Below are positions 12,601 through 25,136 of a stretch of DNA of 64,000 nt, piece after piece. A program made the position numbers and the translations under genes. The notes beneath the pieces were generated by a model that worked only from the letters and a program-made list of their open reading frames with translations, was not told the origin of the DNA and made no database searches. Source of the stretch: Bradysia coprophila. Taxonomy: Eukaryota; Arthropoda; Insecta; Diptera; Sciaridae. How positions within the stretch are numbered: the stretch's first letter is position 1; each line of letters starts with the position of its first letter. The DNA is taken from NCBI RefSeq assembly GCF_014529535.1, contig NW_023503374.1, positions 5,394,001-5,458,000 on the forward strand. The letters run 5' to 3'.

Positions 12601-15600
12601 TAAGAAAGACTGTTCCGAGGGGCAAATGTTCCATTGTCAGTCAAAAGGAAATACTCAGAAAATTCCTCAAAATGTTACGAAAGAAAATTCCCAAATTCAT
12701 AGAAAATCCTCAAGACAATCCGTAAAAACATAGAAAATCCTTTAAAAGGTTCAAGAAAATTAAATACAAAGAAGACAAAGATTTAATTTTAAAAAAATCC
12801 TTTGAAAATTCATCCAGAATCAGTCAAAAATACTCTGAAAATCCTTGAAATTCAGAGGATTGTCTTTTTACAAATCCTTTGTCAACAAAATTTTCTAATA
12901 TCTGTCCCTCGATCGTTGGATGCGTTAAGAATCGTACTACTTTGTACTTTGATTCAAAAATGTCAACTTTAGTCATTTCGAAATAGTATCACAAAAATTA
13001 TTTGAAAATGCTTTGTAGGCACTAAAGATGTATTTGCCACACAAAGTACTAACAAAAGAATGTCTTTTGATTGTACATTATACAAGTAGAGAGTGTGTTT
13101 GTTGATCAGCTGGCTAAGTTCAGCAACAGCTTCTGGCTTAGTGCGTGTATCACAATTTAAAAAAGCTTTTTTAGCCACTAAAGATAGATTTGCCACACAA
13201 ACTTTAAAAACCAATTTTTAGACCATTTCTACATCGAAGAGATTGAAATACTAAAAAAATGGTTTCGATATTGTATTGAAATGGTATTTAATAGATCATT
13301 GAAAACTAAGTCCAGGCATATGGTTGAGGGATCCGAAGGTGCCCGGGAAGAAGTCCCACCGGACGACTTTAACTTTCAAATGGTCATAACTCGGAAAGTT
13401 AAGAGTATTTTTGAAAACAATGTTCTAGCAGGATGTAGAGCGTTAAAAACTCTACAAAACTGCCAAAGAAACCGATGGTCCAAAAGGTGTGTCTGTCGAG
13501 GTTTTCTAACATCGAAAGTTCGACATTTTCGTTTTTGACTTTTATTTCCTGAGAGACAAATTATTAAGTTTAGCTTTTGGCATGAGGTTGTAAAGGAGGT
13601 CGAGTACTACCAGTACACTAGGCATTGTCCCGGTCGGCGATCCATCCGAAACCACTTTTTCAACATTAATTAATGAACTTTTTAAGTGTACCCACGTCGC
13701 CCACGAAGCCAGTGCAGACACTGTAACCGGTGTTGCTGAGTCGAGGTAACCTTGGCCAGTAAGTGCACATAATATTCCATAACAGTAGCTGAACTCTTTT
13801 ACAAAATATTTGGGATCTCGATGTAGCACATTATATTGGCACGGTATACCACGAAGTTCAACCTTTTGTAAAAATATCGAAAAATGTGTATTTGCAACGA
13901 AATCGACTTCTTACTACTGTTCGTGGGTCAAATAACTAATTAAAACGATTATTTGTTGTTTTTCTCACAAATTTCACTTTCTCAGATTTTGTAGTACAAA
14001 ATGTGCTACACCGAATTCTTAAATATTTTGTAAAAAAGTTCAGCTACTGTTATGGAATATTATGTGCACTTACTGGCCAAGGTTACCTCGACTCAGCAAC
14101 ACCGGTTACATTGTCTGCAATGGCTTCGTGGGCGACGTCAAAAATGTTGAAAAAGTGGTTTCGGATGGATCGCCGACCGGGACAATGCCTAGTGTACTGG
14201 TAGTACTCGACCTCCTCTACAACCTCATGCCAAAAGCTAAAGTTAATAATTTGTCTCTCAGGAAATAAAAGTCAAAAACCAAAATGTCGAACTTTCGATG
14301 TTAGAAAACCTCGACAGACACACCTTTTGGACCATCGGTTTCTTTGGCAGTTTTGTAGAGTTTTTAACGCTCTACATCCTGCTAGAACATTGTTTTCAAA
14401 AATACTCTTAACTTTCCGAGTTATGACCATTTGAAAGTTAAAGTCGTCCGGTGGGACTTCTTCCCGGGCACCTTTGGATCCATCAACCATATGCCTGGAC
14501 TTAGTTTTCAATGATCTACGTTTTCCGCACACAGGCTATCGCGACGCTTAAAATTCTCAAAATTCGATACGCCCTAGTATTTAACGAATACGGTGTGGTT
14601 GCCATACTCGTATGCGGCTCGTATTGGCATGTATTTCGATACACGCGTCGAAAATAGCTATTTTGCGTAATTGTGTATATTTACTATAATCTCCCCCATT
14701 TGTTTCTACTCCCGTTTGACAACACTTCTATCTTTTTTAAATCAGATCTTCAGCTTCAAACTTTAATCCATCAAACCCCAAAGATAATCTTGTAATTTGT
14801 GTGTAGAGCATGCTGAGCATATTGAGTTAAAGAACTTTTCAAATTTTTTGTTTTTATTTAAAGGAAAATGAAGTCGAGAATTCTAATCAAATTCTCACGT
14901 AGTAAGTGCAGTAGGAAATTAGGGTAAGAATTGAAAGGACATAGAATGTCATACATCGTCCACAACTTGTTTCAATTGTATGTAGTGATGTTTTGAAGCC
15001 ACTAATTCCACTAACACTACCATTGATGTGAGGGTATAACAAACTTCTAATAAAAGTTTTAAAGTTTACTGAATTCCGATTGAACACTACAATTTAGGGT
15101 CTTCTTAGTAGATTAATTGTAGAATTTGTTTTTTTTTTTTCTATTCCTAACATTTGTAGGTATTATGGACAGACAGTCACTTTCCACATAATAATACAAT
15201 TCGGATTATGTATTTGCAGGTGGCGACACAAATCATGAAGCAAATGATTGATCAATTTGCTGTCTACGACCTGTTCGGTCGAGACAACTACGAGTATTAT
15301 GCTCGAGTTACCGGGCGCGTGTTGCGAGTTCAAGACGAATGGATCTGTAGTTTCCGATATCCCATACCACCGAGAGGCAAGTCGGCTCAACAAAACTATG
15401 CATGTAAATGTCGAATACACTTTTGAACGAGTTTTTTTGAACTGTTCGGCAACAGGTCATTCAATAATTCCTTTTACTTTACAGTGAAACTGTCTTTAGA
15501 AGCAGAAAAGACATGGCTACAATGTGAATGTGATCGATGGAGGCTATGTATGTGTATGCCAATAATAATTGGGATTTTGTTGTCCCAAAAACGGGACAAA

Positions 15601-18600
15601 TTAATCAATTTAACACTTTCGTACAGCTGAAGAATCTCAATCAACACCAGCTCTATTGACTGGAGCTGACTCTAATATTGGATGTAGTGCAATTTCGCTG
15701 GGTATGATTCCTGAACACAACACGTTATTGGAATCATGCGCTCGTTTGTCGGTGTCTCTGGAAGGGCCGAGCTTGTTCGCCACACAATCCAATCAATCTC
15801 ACAGTTCATCATCGCATTCGTCGCATTCCAGTCAGCACATGACAATGGACGAATTGCGTGCGGTCAACCGGTACGCCGAGAGTACGAAAAGTCTCTCGTA
15901 TTTGCCGCAGGTAATTGAGAAAATTTCCTTTTGCCGTTTCGTATTTAGAAATTGACTAATTTACAATTCAACGAGATGACAATATTGACTCAGATCCCTC
16001 TGTTGTTTTACTTTGGAATATCTAACATTTTAGTGCTTCGCAAATGTATATTTGCTTACCTTCTATGTTTTGACGTATCTAAAGAAGCCGTGTCTAATTT
16101 TATTAACACCGCCTAATGTGTGACACGAAATATTTTACGATTTTCAGTGGAGGAATACACACAATTATACTCAATCAAAGTCACAATCTCACTTCTGACT
16201 GCTATGACTTTGCCTCCTTCGGGGACGCGAGATCACGTCACAGATTATACTGTCCTCCTACACATTTACTCAGACATTGAGCGAGTCGGTGGGGATTGAA
16301 TAATTATGAATTTTACGGATACAAAACCTTACTAAATTTGCAAACCAGTTACTGTCTGGTGTAATTGGAATTCCTAAGGTCTAACGGACATTTCAACGCT
16401 CTGTAATTGTAATAAAACGATCACACGACAGTAATCAGCATTGGCTATTAGCCGATCCTAATCCTAATCGGTTACGGAGTGATAAATAAGGGAAATTTAA
16501 AAATGCTGAAAAAAGTGCTGATTAGTAAATCTCGTACACAACATTCTCGCAGCAAAACCTTAGTGTCCACCACAGAGCCTAATATTTGGGAATTAATTCC
16601 CAAAAATTCCCATTTTGTTTTCTTTGCATTAGCAAAAGTTCAAAAAGTTAAAAAACGTTTAAAAAAAATTGGAATTTTTGTGAAATAATTCCCAAATATT
16701 AGGCTCTGATGTCCAACAGTTCGTAAGGCGATATTCGCATGACCTAAGGAAAGGTTCGTAGGGTCTTCAAAAATCATTAGAATAATATCATCAACAAAAT
16801 GCTCAAATTTGTAACGCGGTAACGTTACGTCTTAATTTTGAATGCAAGTCGCCGATCCATTGAATCTTCCTAATTTTTTAAATTTTTCCTTGGTGGGTTG
16901 CTTGGTAAAACGAACTGTTATTTCATACTTTGAGAAATACGCGACCAGTTCCATTAGAGGCTGATTTCAGACCGATTTTTTATTCTCCGAATTTACCCTC
17001 GAAATTAGCAATAAAATTCATAACAAAATAGAAACAGTTAGAGAAAAGGTGGCGAGAGGACTTCTCTCAGAGGAGGACATATATAAGGCTTACTTCTTGA
17101 TTACTTTTTTCAACAAATCCATTGGTTATTGAGTTATCTTGCATTATCAATAGAGCCCTGCCCCAGTAGATTGACGGTGTTGGCTTTAAAGTATTGTATG
17201 TGGCACTGCATCTGGAAGACATTTCATAAAGATGAAATCATCGGGAAAATTGAAAAACTTTTGATAGAGAAAATAATAAATTTGCTGGCAGTGGCAAAGA
17301 ATATTTTTTATTGCGCAAAATATAAATCCCTTTGTTTCGCTGTAATCCCCGATACGAACTTCACGAGGAAAACCTTTCGCCTTGAAAACACAGTTTAATA
17401 TCAAGACTCTCGAAACCTCTTCATAATTTCGAACATAACAAATTTAATATGAAGTCAACTTTGATGTGAAGAAGGCTTACAATCTCATAACTGTCGGTAC
17501 GGTGAAAATAACAAACATTGCAAATTGCTTCTCGTAAATGAACTAAAATGTTCAAACTAAAATATGATATACGAAGAAAAGCAGATAAGTTGCCCCAGCA
17601 ACAAGTGAAACCATATTATTATCAAGGAAACATTTCCAGTAAATTCAATTGAAAGAAAATGCATCTCCGGTGCATGAAGGCACATCTTTCGTTATACATC
17701 CTTGATTGATTGAAGTGTTCTTGTCTTTAACAATATTTCTATAAAATTCGAATTTCCTGTACGGAGGACTTGTAATTCCGTGTACAAAGAAACTGCGTTT
17801 CCCACACGCTATTTGCAGTAGATTGCAAAATGCACGGGAAATTTCCAATTTTCCGAAACGTTACTTTATGATAAAAATATAAAATTTCTTTCAATATTGA
17901 ACACATATTGAATGGCGCAGCAGTTGATTTCATGAAATTGATTTTATCGTATAAATATTTTGCTGAAAGATTGACTTCCCTACAGGATAACGGTACATAG
18001 ATATTTACTATTCCATTGCAGGTATGACATATACACACACACACAATATTTTTTTCATGGAAACTATATTTCTCCCTTCGTTTTATGATTTTTATTCTCG
18101 GTACAGTATTGCGTTGCTAACAAAAGATACCATTTACCAATTACCAAAGGTATATCGGGATTCCTATTGAACAAATAAAATTAAATGAAAGTAATGAACG
18201 AGGCATTGGGAATGACGACTGAATTGATCATTGTGGATAATGGGGAACGAAATGCCGTTTTCCTTAATGGACTTTGAAAATTTTCAGATGAGGAAATGGT
18301 CAATTCAAAATTTTATTTTTAATTGAATCGACAATAACCGTTCGGATTTCTTTCTTATTAGAAGAGACCCAGCAAAAATAACAAAGCCTAAGTACGAATG
18401 GGTTGTGTGGGAAAACATAAAATTTAATTAATTATTTGAGCAATAAAGTCAATTTATTGGCTGGTTTTAACTCACGCAGATTTGTGCACATGTAGACAAT
18501 TTATGGTCGGTCTGAACTCCGGATTTCGTTCTATAAAGTTTTATCCTGACAAGGATTAATTAGGCCAAAAAGTTTTCGTAAAATTTCCAATGTATCATGA

Positions 18601-21600
18601 CTGGCCTTAGACCTCGATAAGCCTGCACCTGATAATGGTCAATTCTGACAAGATCTGCATTGACCGGGTACCTGAATTTATTAATCATTTCAATTTTGAC
18701 CTGTAATTTGGAAGTTCGCTACAAAAATGTGTTCAGATTTTAGAATATCAGAAAACCCAAGTCTATTTTTGTGAAATCGTTTATTCATAATTTATTGCAT
18801 TTTCCTACATTTTCCTAGATTTTTCTAGATCTTTCCACATTTTCCTCAATCTTCTAAAAAAAATATTTTTGGGAAAATTTGGAAAAATTCGAGAAAATTT
18901 GGAAAAATTCGAGAAAATTTAAGAAAATATTTTGAAAAAAGTATCTGGTTTTCAGGTAACCAAAATCTTCACACATTTTCACAATAGTTCAGTGAAACCT
19001 AGCCTAACAGCGAGCCTAACAGATTTTACCGAAACCAGACTCAGATCAGGTCTTTTTCTAAAATTACCGAGATTTACTATCAAACAATCATCGTTCTTTG
19101 ACGAAACTTACGAGGTTCGGAGAGCGTTTTTATTTTGTTTCTATATTTCATTTTCAGCGTAGCCCCGGATCAACCAAAAAAGCTTACATTTGAATATTGA
19201 CTAACGTGTTTTTAAGCATTTTAATTAAAGGAGTTTTATTTCATATTTCGAATAAAAGCTACCAAACTAAACTACTTTTATGGTCAAACTCGCAAAAACA
19301 CATTTATAGTTGAAAGTATATTCGAATGTTCGCTTTGAAAGTTCCTCAAGTTGGACATCATCTTATTTTACATTTACTTTGGTTTCTTTTCTCATTTAAA
19401 ATTATCCAAACCCTGTGTCGATTATATTCCCTAGACAGCGTTGCTTAAATTTAGCTTGGTGAAATCAATTTACGACAATCGGTAATAGTAGATTACTGCA
19501 CTGGTCTACTAAATGCGCTAACAACTCGTGTTTTTATGTATGTGAATACAACATAAACAAAAAATTATAAATTCTAGGGTTCCTCGGGTTGAAAATTATG
19601 AGTCACATCTTCATACATGAAGTTCGGGAAGGCTACTTCTAATTTCCAACTTAGAAGATGACTTATAAATTATACGTAATTTGCGCAAACTGTCTATTGT
19701 ATAAAAACATCCGTTTAATGACACATTAGACGACCACATCAATAATCTAATACTACCGATTGTCGTATCTTATTAAAATGAAATTCACAGCTGAATTCAA
19801 ATTATTTTAACTAAAAATATCCAGCGGATTTATCATTGTCATTAACATCATCAATTTATTTTCTTTTATTCTTTCCTGCATACTTCGAATAAAATTTAAA
19901 AAAAAAAAACGAAAAAAAATCGAATTGAAAACACGGATATAAAAGGTGCATGAACGACAAGTGGCTCGTATGCGAAATCGATCTGAGTGGTTTTTATCTG
20001 GTGTTGATCGTGTAGACTCCCTGGATATTAGCAACGATATGCATTTGAGACCCCCAATTGGTCATCCTGGAATGGGAACATACCGCAGTCAAGATGATCT
20101 AACACGTTACCGTAATGATGATTTAATAACTTTTGAATTAATTTTTTTTTAACTTTTAATCTTTTTAAAAGTTTTTTTTATGTTAATTGCATTGTTCCAT
20201 TTTGTTATTTGACCGCACTTCTACTCTGAATTTTTTTGTACATTTTCTATCGAGTAGCATGTTATGTCTGGGATATGGATTTATTGGATGCCGTTCACTT
20301 ATATATTTATGAAGACAATAATTTAGTTAAATTTTTATTGTTTCTTGTCAAATAGCGTTGTAGTCGTGGTAGCTTGGGGTATAGCCCCACAAAATGTTAG
20401 ATTTTAGTTTGGCAAATAGCAACTAGTGGTTTGTTATATGTCCTACATAGTAGGACTAAACGACTTTTATACACTTCATTATCTTGAATGTCTCTTCCAT
20501 CTTGCAATGTTGTTAGAAGAAATTGATCGAGCATCACAAAAATAATCAACTCTTATGAAGCATATGTTTACTAGTCGCTTCTCTGCGTCATGCAAACATT
20601 CATTTTATTGATGACTTTACATCAGATTAAGAGATAATTAGCCAATTTTAAAACATTTCTTATTCTTTATAAAACATTAAAAGCTACTGCAAGTCAACCT
20701 TACCTAACATTTTGATTCATCACGTCTTGTTGTCTTGATTCCCAAAGTTTCTTACGTCGTAACTTTCAATAACAAAATTTCTTCAGATTTCTATTAAGAT
20801 TGGAGGCAGTGAAATTTTAGCGTGAATTTGCTTCAGCTGTTTTTCAGCGAATCCACAGAAATAATCAAAACTGCTCATAAGTCTTTATGCTGTTGTACCA
20901 CTACCACATGCGTACGTATAGCGGCTTTTGATTGTATGTGTGGATCAGCTGAAGCAAATTAATGCCGACATTTTACTGCCTCTGACTGTATCATCCAGGT
21001 AAACTTCCAATTTCGGTGGATGACACACCCCTTTATTTTAATCATTTACGACATTTCAGTTTGAGTGCCTGAACTTTGCAGTCCTTCCTTTATAATGCCA
21101 ATAAAATTTAGACGATGGGACGGTATTTTCCACTTAACATCTTTCTTTCTTATGTCAGATGCTACTGTAAGAGGACCACCCTTTCCGTGCAACCTATAAA
21201 TGAATATGTAATGTCGAAAGAAAACCGAATTTAGACATTAGAACTTGATTTCCTGATTGTTGTAGAAGATGTGCGTGCAAAGACGTTTAAGACGTTGCCC
21301 ACCCTTATTTAGCTTAAACCATATGCCCTCAAAAAATTCGTCTCCTGAAATTTTTGCACAATTTTTGTTTTGCTATTTTTTAATAATAATTCGTTTTTCA
21401 TTTCATACGCTTTCTACCTTCCTTATAATTTTATGTTTTCTTTTTTGTAATGCATTCTACAGTTCGACATCTTGATTCGCATAAAAATTTTGAAAATTTA
21501 TTTTTGATTCAATTTTTTATAAAGAAGAAATGTGCAAAGTAGAAATGCTTTTTAGGGTCCACCAGATTTTTATCAAAATTTTAGCGACAATCACTGAACT

Positions 21601-23422
21601 AAACGATGTCTGCGGGATAATTATTTACATCTGAAAGACTTCGCTACAAGTTGTGAATCAATCGCTACGAAGTAAATATGGACCCTACACGGTAGAAGAA
21701 AGAATGTGTTCATCAAAGAATAAAATCACGTCGTTAGGAGGATAACTAGGGAACAATTTTTCCCATTAATGTTTCTGGGTTTTTAAGAGAGTCATGGGAA
21801 ATTTTTACCTAAAATTTTCACCTGTTTACAAAGTCAATATAATTGTGATATCGACATTACCATAACATTTAAATGGAACAACGAGTTACTACAAAAATGA
21901 AAAGTTTTTCTTCACTTCATCGTGTCTCATACTAACCATTGTCTAAGAGGTATTTGCTTGCATTTGCATAAGACAAATTGAAAAACCAACCTAAGACCAC
22001 AGATGTTAGGACCATATTTTTGCGTATGTAGTACCAGACTTGCTACAGACTACACAAAATCTGCGTTTTAATTGATAAAATCTGAATTTCACCCCAAAAA
22101 AAGTGGATCGGTTCCACATAAATGTACAGTCTCTCATATATGGCCGACAATGATTAAATTCAATTCATTAGCTGCCGATTGTTTGAATTCTGAAGTTATT
22201 TCCGTAAATCCCTTTAGTTTATTTGAAATTCAGATTTTCGAACTTTTCTTTTGTTAACACTATCCGAATGAAACCAGATGGCACAAAGATATTATGTTTG
22301 TCTCAAAACGCAATAGCAAATACCTTTTAATTCACTGGTCAACATCGTACTAACACCAATAATGTTTTAATACACTTAACCTGCACTGGATGCACTAGTT
22401 GCACCGCACAATTGTCAATAATTTATTAAGAAAATTTTACAGACATAATAATTAAAAATCATGTCTCTCCTGCTCTTGGAAACCATTCTTCTGACAGTAA
22501 TAACACTCAGCTAAGAAACTTTTATGAAACACGAACCCAGGACGAAATAGAGACGAGACTAAAATTGGAATGATCTTGGAAATTCAAAAGCAATCTTACT
22601 TGATCCTTATGTAAAAAAAGAAAATTTTGGTCGCAAATGTTTAAAGAATATTTAAGAGATTGAGTGCATTCTCAACAATCATTCGACATAAATGCTAAGA
22701 TCGATGCAAATCGTCCATAGTCCTTTGGTGTTGTGAGAATATTCGATTCGCTTAATGCAAATTACATTCACATTTTGTAAATAATCTAAGCTTAATGTCA
22801 CACAAAACCTAATGAGCGATTTGTTTTGTAACCTTTTTTTTATTATGCATCGCTTGCACAAATCTTTCGATCCATTGCGTTAAGTCGCGGAAAAGAAAAT
22901 CTCTCACGGCCAAGAATGTCCGAAGAATTTCTTTTCGGCGACTCGCTGAATACTCAGCTTAACATGGACGTACAGAAACTAAAATTCGGTTTTTTAATGA
23001 AAATTTGATTTACAGTTGGCAACATTGGCTTAATCAGCACCAGTGCCGAATCAGTCCATCAAGCCAAACGACCCAGTCGACGTATACAAATCGCTCGACA
23101 TCATCCACACCGTTCGTCTTCACGTCGTAATAAGGAAAATGGCTCACGTTCCAATAGTTTTAGAAATAATAAATTGAGCAACAACAACGATGACGATGGA
23201 CGCAGTCGCAAGGCCCGTGCTGTATCCTTTGACCAACCACCACCCATAGTTATTGTTACAACTCACCAGGAATGGTGCAAATATTCCATATCGGTCGACG
23301 ACATGGACGATCAACCAAATATTACAAGTATTACAGACTGTGTCGATGGCAATGAACTGATGGACACTAGTCCGCCCATTGAACAACATCACTTAAATCA
23401 CTTTAAACCGCCAAGAGTATGA
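3675..23422 (+). CDS. Rho GTPase-activating protein (RhoGAP domain), eight coding exons
   Basis: Predicted to stimulate GTP hydrolysis by a Rho-family GTPase at membrane or cytoskeleton. Exons: 3675-4111, 9343-9470, 9535-9608, 15220-15403, 15485-15547, 15627-15910, 19946-20111 and 23016-23422. Phases agree throughout, giving 580 residues. The start is the first ATG after an in-frame stop at 3627. The RhoGAP domain covers about residues 38-225: GVSLAEVC, then VFRAPG with the arginine finger at about R73, IASVLKKFLRKIPGGIF, and, across introns, the SLPVYTQRLLVLLFG helix and LGVSVAPSFF. After it come a basic region, a serine/histidine-rich stretch (near 15790-15840) and a disordered tail. It resembles the ARHGAP20 group most, without visible PH or RA domains, so a longer isoform may exist. 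Intron 1 uses a GC donor. The acceptor at 19945 has a poor pyrimidine tract. An extra exon near 22896-22988 is possible. AATAAA lies at 23493. Confidence 0.85.
5822..6004 (+). other. Unassigned coding-like ORF inside RhoGAP intron 1
   Basis: About 60 codons with balanced composition (for example NPPNITELESGTPTPNEHQ and YLPEYFDKITY), ending at TAG 6002-6004. There is no upstream ATG: an in-frame TGA lies just before, so it would have to be a 3' exon entered by splicing or a relic. I do not recognise the product. A chance ORF is the main alternative. Confidence 0.25.
8128..9034. mobile_element. hAT-like foldback element with TAACGTTA arrays
   Basis: Non-autonomous DNA transposon of 907 bp. The termini are CAGGGTTCC at 8128 and GGAACCCTG ending at 9034, flanked by a perfect 8-bp duplication TCAGATTC (8120-8127 and 9035-9042), the hAT signature. 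The left half holds about five repeats of roughly 50 bp with the core GGCTTAACGTTACGAAGTAA. The right half holds similar repeats in reverse orientation (TTCTTGTAACGTTACGAGAT), so the element can fold back. No transposase ORF is seen. Confidence 0.85.
10538..11142. mobile_element. MITE with about 77-bp terminal inverted repeats and 9-bp TSD
   Basis: 605 bp. The ends are TAGGGGTGTGCGATGGGTAA on the left and its near-perfect reverse complement on the right. The arms match for about 77 bp with a few differences. The 9-bp direct repeat ATGATACAG flanks it at 10529-10537 and 11143-11151. The TAGGGGTGTG terminus suggests the hAT superfamily. There is no coding capacity. Confidence 0.8.
13294..14516. 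mobile_element. 1.2-kb snapback DNA element with about 0.5-kb arms
   Basis: The left arm (about 13294-13830) and right arm (about 14003-14516) are reverse complements with few mismatches, around a spacer of about 170 bp. The termini GATCATTGAAAACTAAG and CTTAGTTTTCAATGATC are flanked by TA (13292-13293 and 14517-14518). Against the left arm, the right arm lacks about 27 bp near 14140. The parallel ORFs in the arms (13542-13829 and 14003-14268) are mirror images, with no recognised domain. A Tc1/mariner-type TA insertion is likely but unproven. Confidence 0.8.
16573..16708. mobile_element. Small palindromic MITE
   Basis: 136 bp with terminal inverted repeats CAGAGCCTAATATTTGGGAA and the reverse complement ending at 16708. 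It lies in RhoGAP intron 6 (15911-19945). The CAG terminus is hAT-like. A clear target duplication is not visible; the flanks share only GTCCA. Confidence 0.55.
20803..20982. mobile_element. Degraded MITE-like inverted repeat
   Basis: The arms begin GAGGCAGTGAAATTTTAGCG on the left and match the reverse complement of the right end (AATGCCGACATTTTACTGCCTC). Both meet inner copies of TTGCTTCAGCTG. It is about 180 bp, in RhoGAP intron 7. No duplication of the target was found. Confidence 0.45.
22896..22988 (+). other. Possible extra RhoGAP exon with unresolved 3' boundary
   Basis: Open, coding-like sequence (RPRMSEEFLFGDSLNTQLN) directly before the last exon. Entry after GGAAAAG at 22895 would fit the one-base overhang of exon 7, and 93 bp would keep phase. 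The only in-phase exit, G|GTTTTT at 22989, would leave a 27-nt intron, shorter than usual. The alternative donor at 22970 (GTACAG) leads to an early stop in the last exon. Confidence 0.35.
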
Positions 23423-24053
23423 CTGTGAAATTATTTTTTTACACTTTTTTCTCCATTTTTTTTATTATTTTTTAAATTAATTACCTAATTAAAATAAATG
23501 TAATTCTAATTGTAATTTGTAAATGTAATAAATATGTCAAAAGAAAACTATTGGAAAACAGTAATATCAATATAGATGTTGTTGTTGTCGTCAAGATATA
23601 ATTCGAATATTTGGAAAAATTATAATAAAAAAAATAGATAAAAACCAAAAAAGGACAAAAAAACAATTTGAATTAATTTATTCTAACAGATTTACAGACT
23701 TTTATGACACACATTATGTTTTCTAATTAAATAAATTGTAATTCGATAACCAAAAAACCATTCCGACCTTTGTTTTATTTCGATTCGGCGAACTGTAAAA
23801 GATTGATGTGTAGTAATTCGATGACTTCTAAGAAGGGAGTGATGACCAATTTTTTGAAACTAAGTCTGCTGAAAGATCCGTTGTATCAATTCTTCAAGAA
23901 AATTTAATTTAATTTCTGGACGAACATTCTTCACAATTAGAAAAAAATGTTTTTGTAAGACCACACAAATTGGCTTTTCTGACTGGTCCAATTATTCCCT
24001 ACGTACTTTATGGAAACGTTTGACTTAAATTAACAAAATCGAAATGTAAGAAA
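23423..24053. other. RhoGAP 3' UTR and flank
   Basis: AT-rich sequence with a poly(A) signal AATAAA at 23493-23498, 71 bp after the TGA stop. No further gene appears before the first 5S copy. Confidence 0.5.
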
Positions 24054-24173
24054 ATGCCAACGACATGCGGTGTTCCCAAGCGGTCACCCATCTAAGTAAT
24101 AACCGCGCCCAATGATGCTTAACTTCAGTGATCGGACGAGAACTGGTGTATTCATCATGGTATGGCCGTTGCC
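24054..24173 (-). rRNA. 5S rRNA, full length, variant
   Basis: First of 21 5S loci. It has 120 nt and all helices, but two changes in otherwise constant sites: position 75 G to T (TTATTACTT) and position 108 G to A (CCGCATGTCG). Head-to-head with the copy at 24397. It may be a decaying copy. Confidence 0.8.
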
Positions 24174-24396
24174 GAGTGTAGGCGATTTTTTTTTCAAACA
24201 CTTTGTATATGCAGTTTCATCGCTTTACCAAATTATATACGTACGACTCTTCAGATGAGTTTGAATTTGAAGGTTTCGTTTCTTAGGATATACAATATTT
24301 TCATGTTCAGTTGCACAAAACATACATCAAGGCGTTTACAAAAAATACAGTGACAGTGTACCGTAGACAATGTTTGTTAAAAAATCGTTTCCCGTC

Positions 24397-24516
24397 GGCA
24401 ACGGCCATACCATGATGAATACACCAGTTCTCGTCCGATCACTGAAGTTAAGCATCATTGGGCGCGGTTAGTACTTAGATGGGTGACCGCTTGGGAACAC
24501 CGCGTGTCGTTGGCAT
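24397..24516 (+). rRNA. 5S rRNA, full length
   Basis: Matches the insect 5S consensus, from GGCAACGGCCATACC to GTCGTTGGCAT. It contains the internal promoter (AAGTTAAGCATCA and TGGGTGACCGCTTGGGAA) and a T-run terminator right after. The upstream flank reads TTTCCCGTC. Relative to fly 5S, position 2 is G, which breaks one base pair of helix I. Confidence 0.93.
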
Positions 24517-24562
24517 TTTTTTTTTGTAATGAAGCAAAATCTTTTGATGAAATGATAAAAAT

Positions 24563-24790
24563 TTAGCTTTTCATTAAAAGATTCATGACAGATTCATGAC
24601 TGGTCAATGTAGACATTAGTTCGGTATAAACATCGATTGAAACTTTGCGCAGTTTTCTTTCTTTATTTTCGAAATTTATCTTATATTGTTCTAATGTAAC
24701 CATTAAAGATGAAAGCATTTCTAATTTCACATAATCATTTAAAGTTATTTGCTCCGCGTCAGTTCCAGTGGTTGTCCCACAATGAGACAA
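24563..24790 (-). other. Conserved spacer ORF, copy A (possible gene relic)
   Basis: 75 codons with coding-like content (KLEMLSSLMVTLEQYKINFE), repeated at 32866-33093. The two nucleotide differences between copies are both synonymous (Thr ACC/ACA and Ser TCT/TCA). There is no ATG at the start. A different frame just upstream opens with ATGATGGACGAAGAAATTC, so it looks like a frameshifted fragment. Function unknown. Confidence 0.35.
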
Positions 24791-25136
24791 AATATAAAAA
24801 TTTATTGGAAAAATTGAGAATTTCTTCGTCCATCATTCAGTTTTATTCAAAGATAAGAGGTAAGTGTCAGTAAATACAATCCAGACATGTTTTTGAGTAA
24901 CCAGAGATGAACTATAATCCCAAAACAACTTTGCAAGACTGATTATATCGAATCTGAAAATTTCTGACTAGGTTATCTTTTTTGGTTCTTTGTTGTCACA
25001 TCGACAAGAGGTATGACCGCCAGTAAAAGTTTAAACCACATAACTGTCTCACAAACACATCAAAAGATTAGAAAAAAAACACAAAAGAAAACTAAAACCG
25101 ATAGAGTTATGTTAGTTAAAAAAATCGTCTTAACTC

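Larger units (their letters stand above)
9609..15219 (+). other. RhoGAP intron 3 (5.6 kb)
   Basis: The donor AAG|GTGAGA and the acceptor TTTGCAG|GTG join codons FK|VATQ. The intron hosts the elements at 10538-11142 and 13294-14516. At 12640-12860 there is degraded AT-rich sequence with repeated AAATCCT-like words. No gene was recognised. Confidence 0.7.

Noticed and set aside
13542-14268. Two similar ORFs on opposite strands containing YCYGILCALTGQGYLDSATPVT
   Set aside because: They are mirror images in the arms of the snapback element; no domain is seen and the right copy carries a frame change, so they are not separate genes.
18820-18940. Repeated TTTTCCTA and GGAAAAATTCGAGAAAATTT words
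   Set aside because: Two short direct repeats in AT-rich DNA; possibly a decayed MITE, but the ends cannot be defined.
21553-21687. Short inverted ends TAGGGTCCA and TGGACCCTA about 135 bp apart
   Set aside because: Only nine bases match, there is no target duplication and no arm similarity; too weak for a mobile element call.
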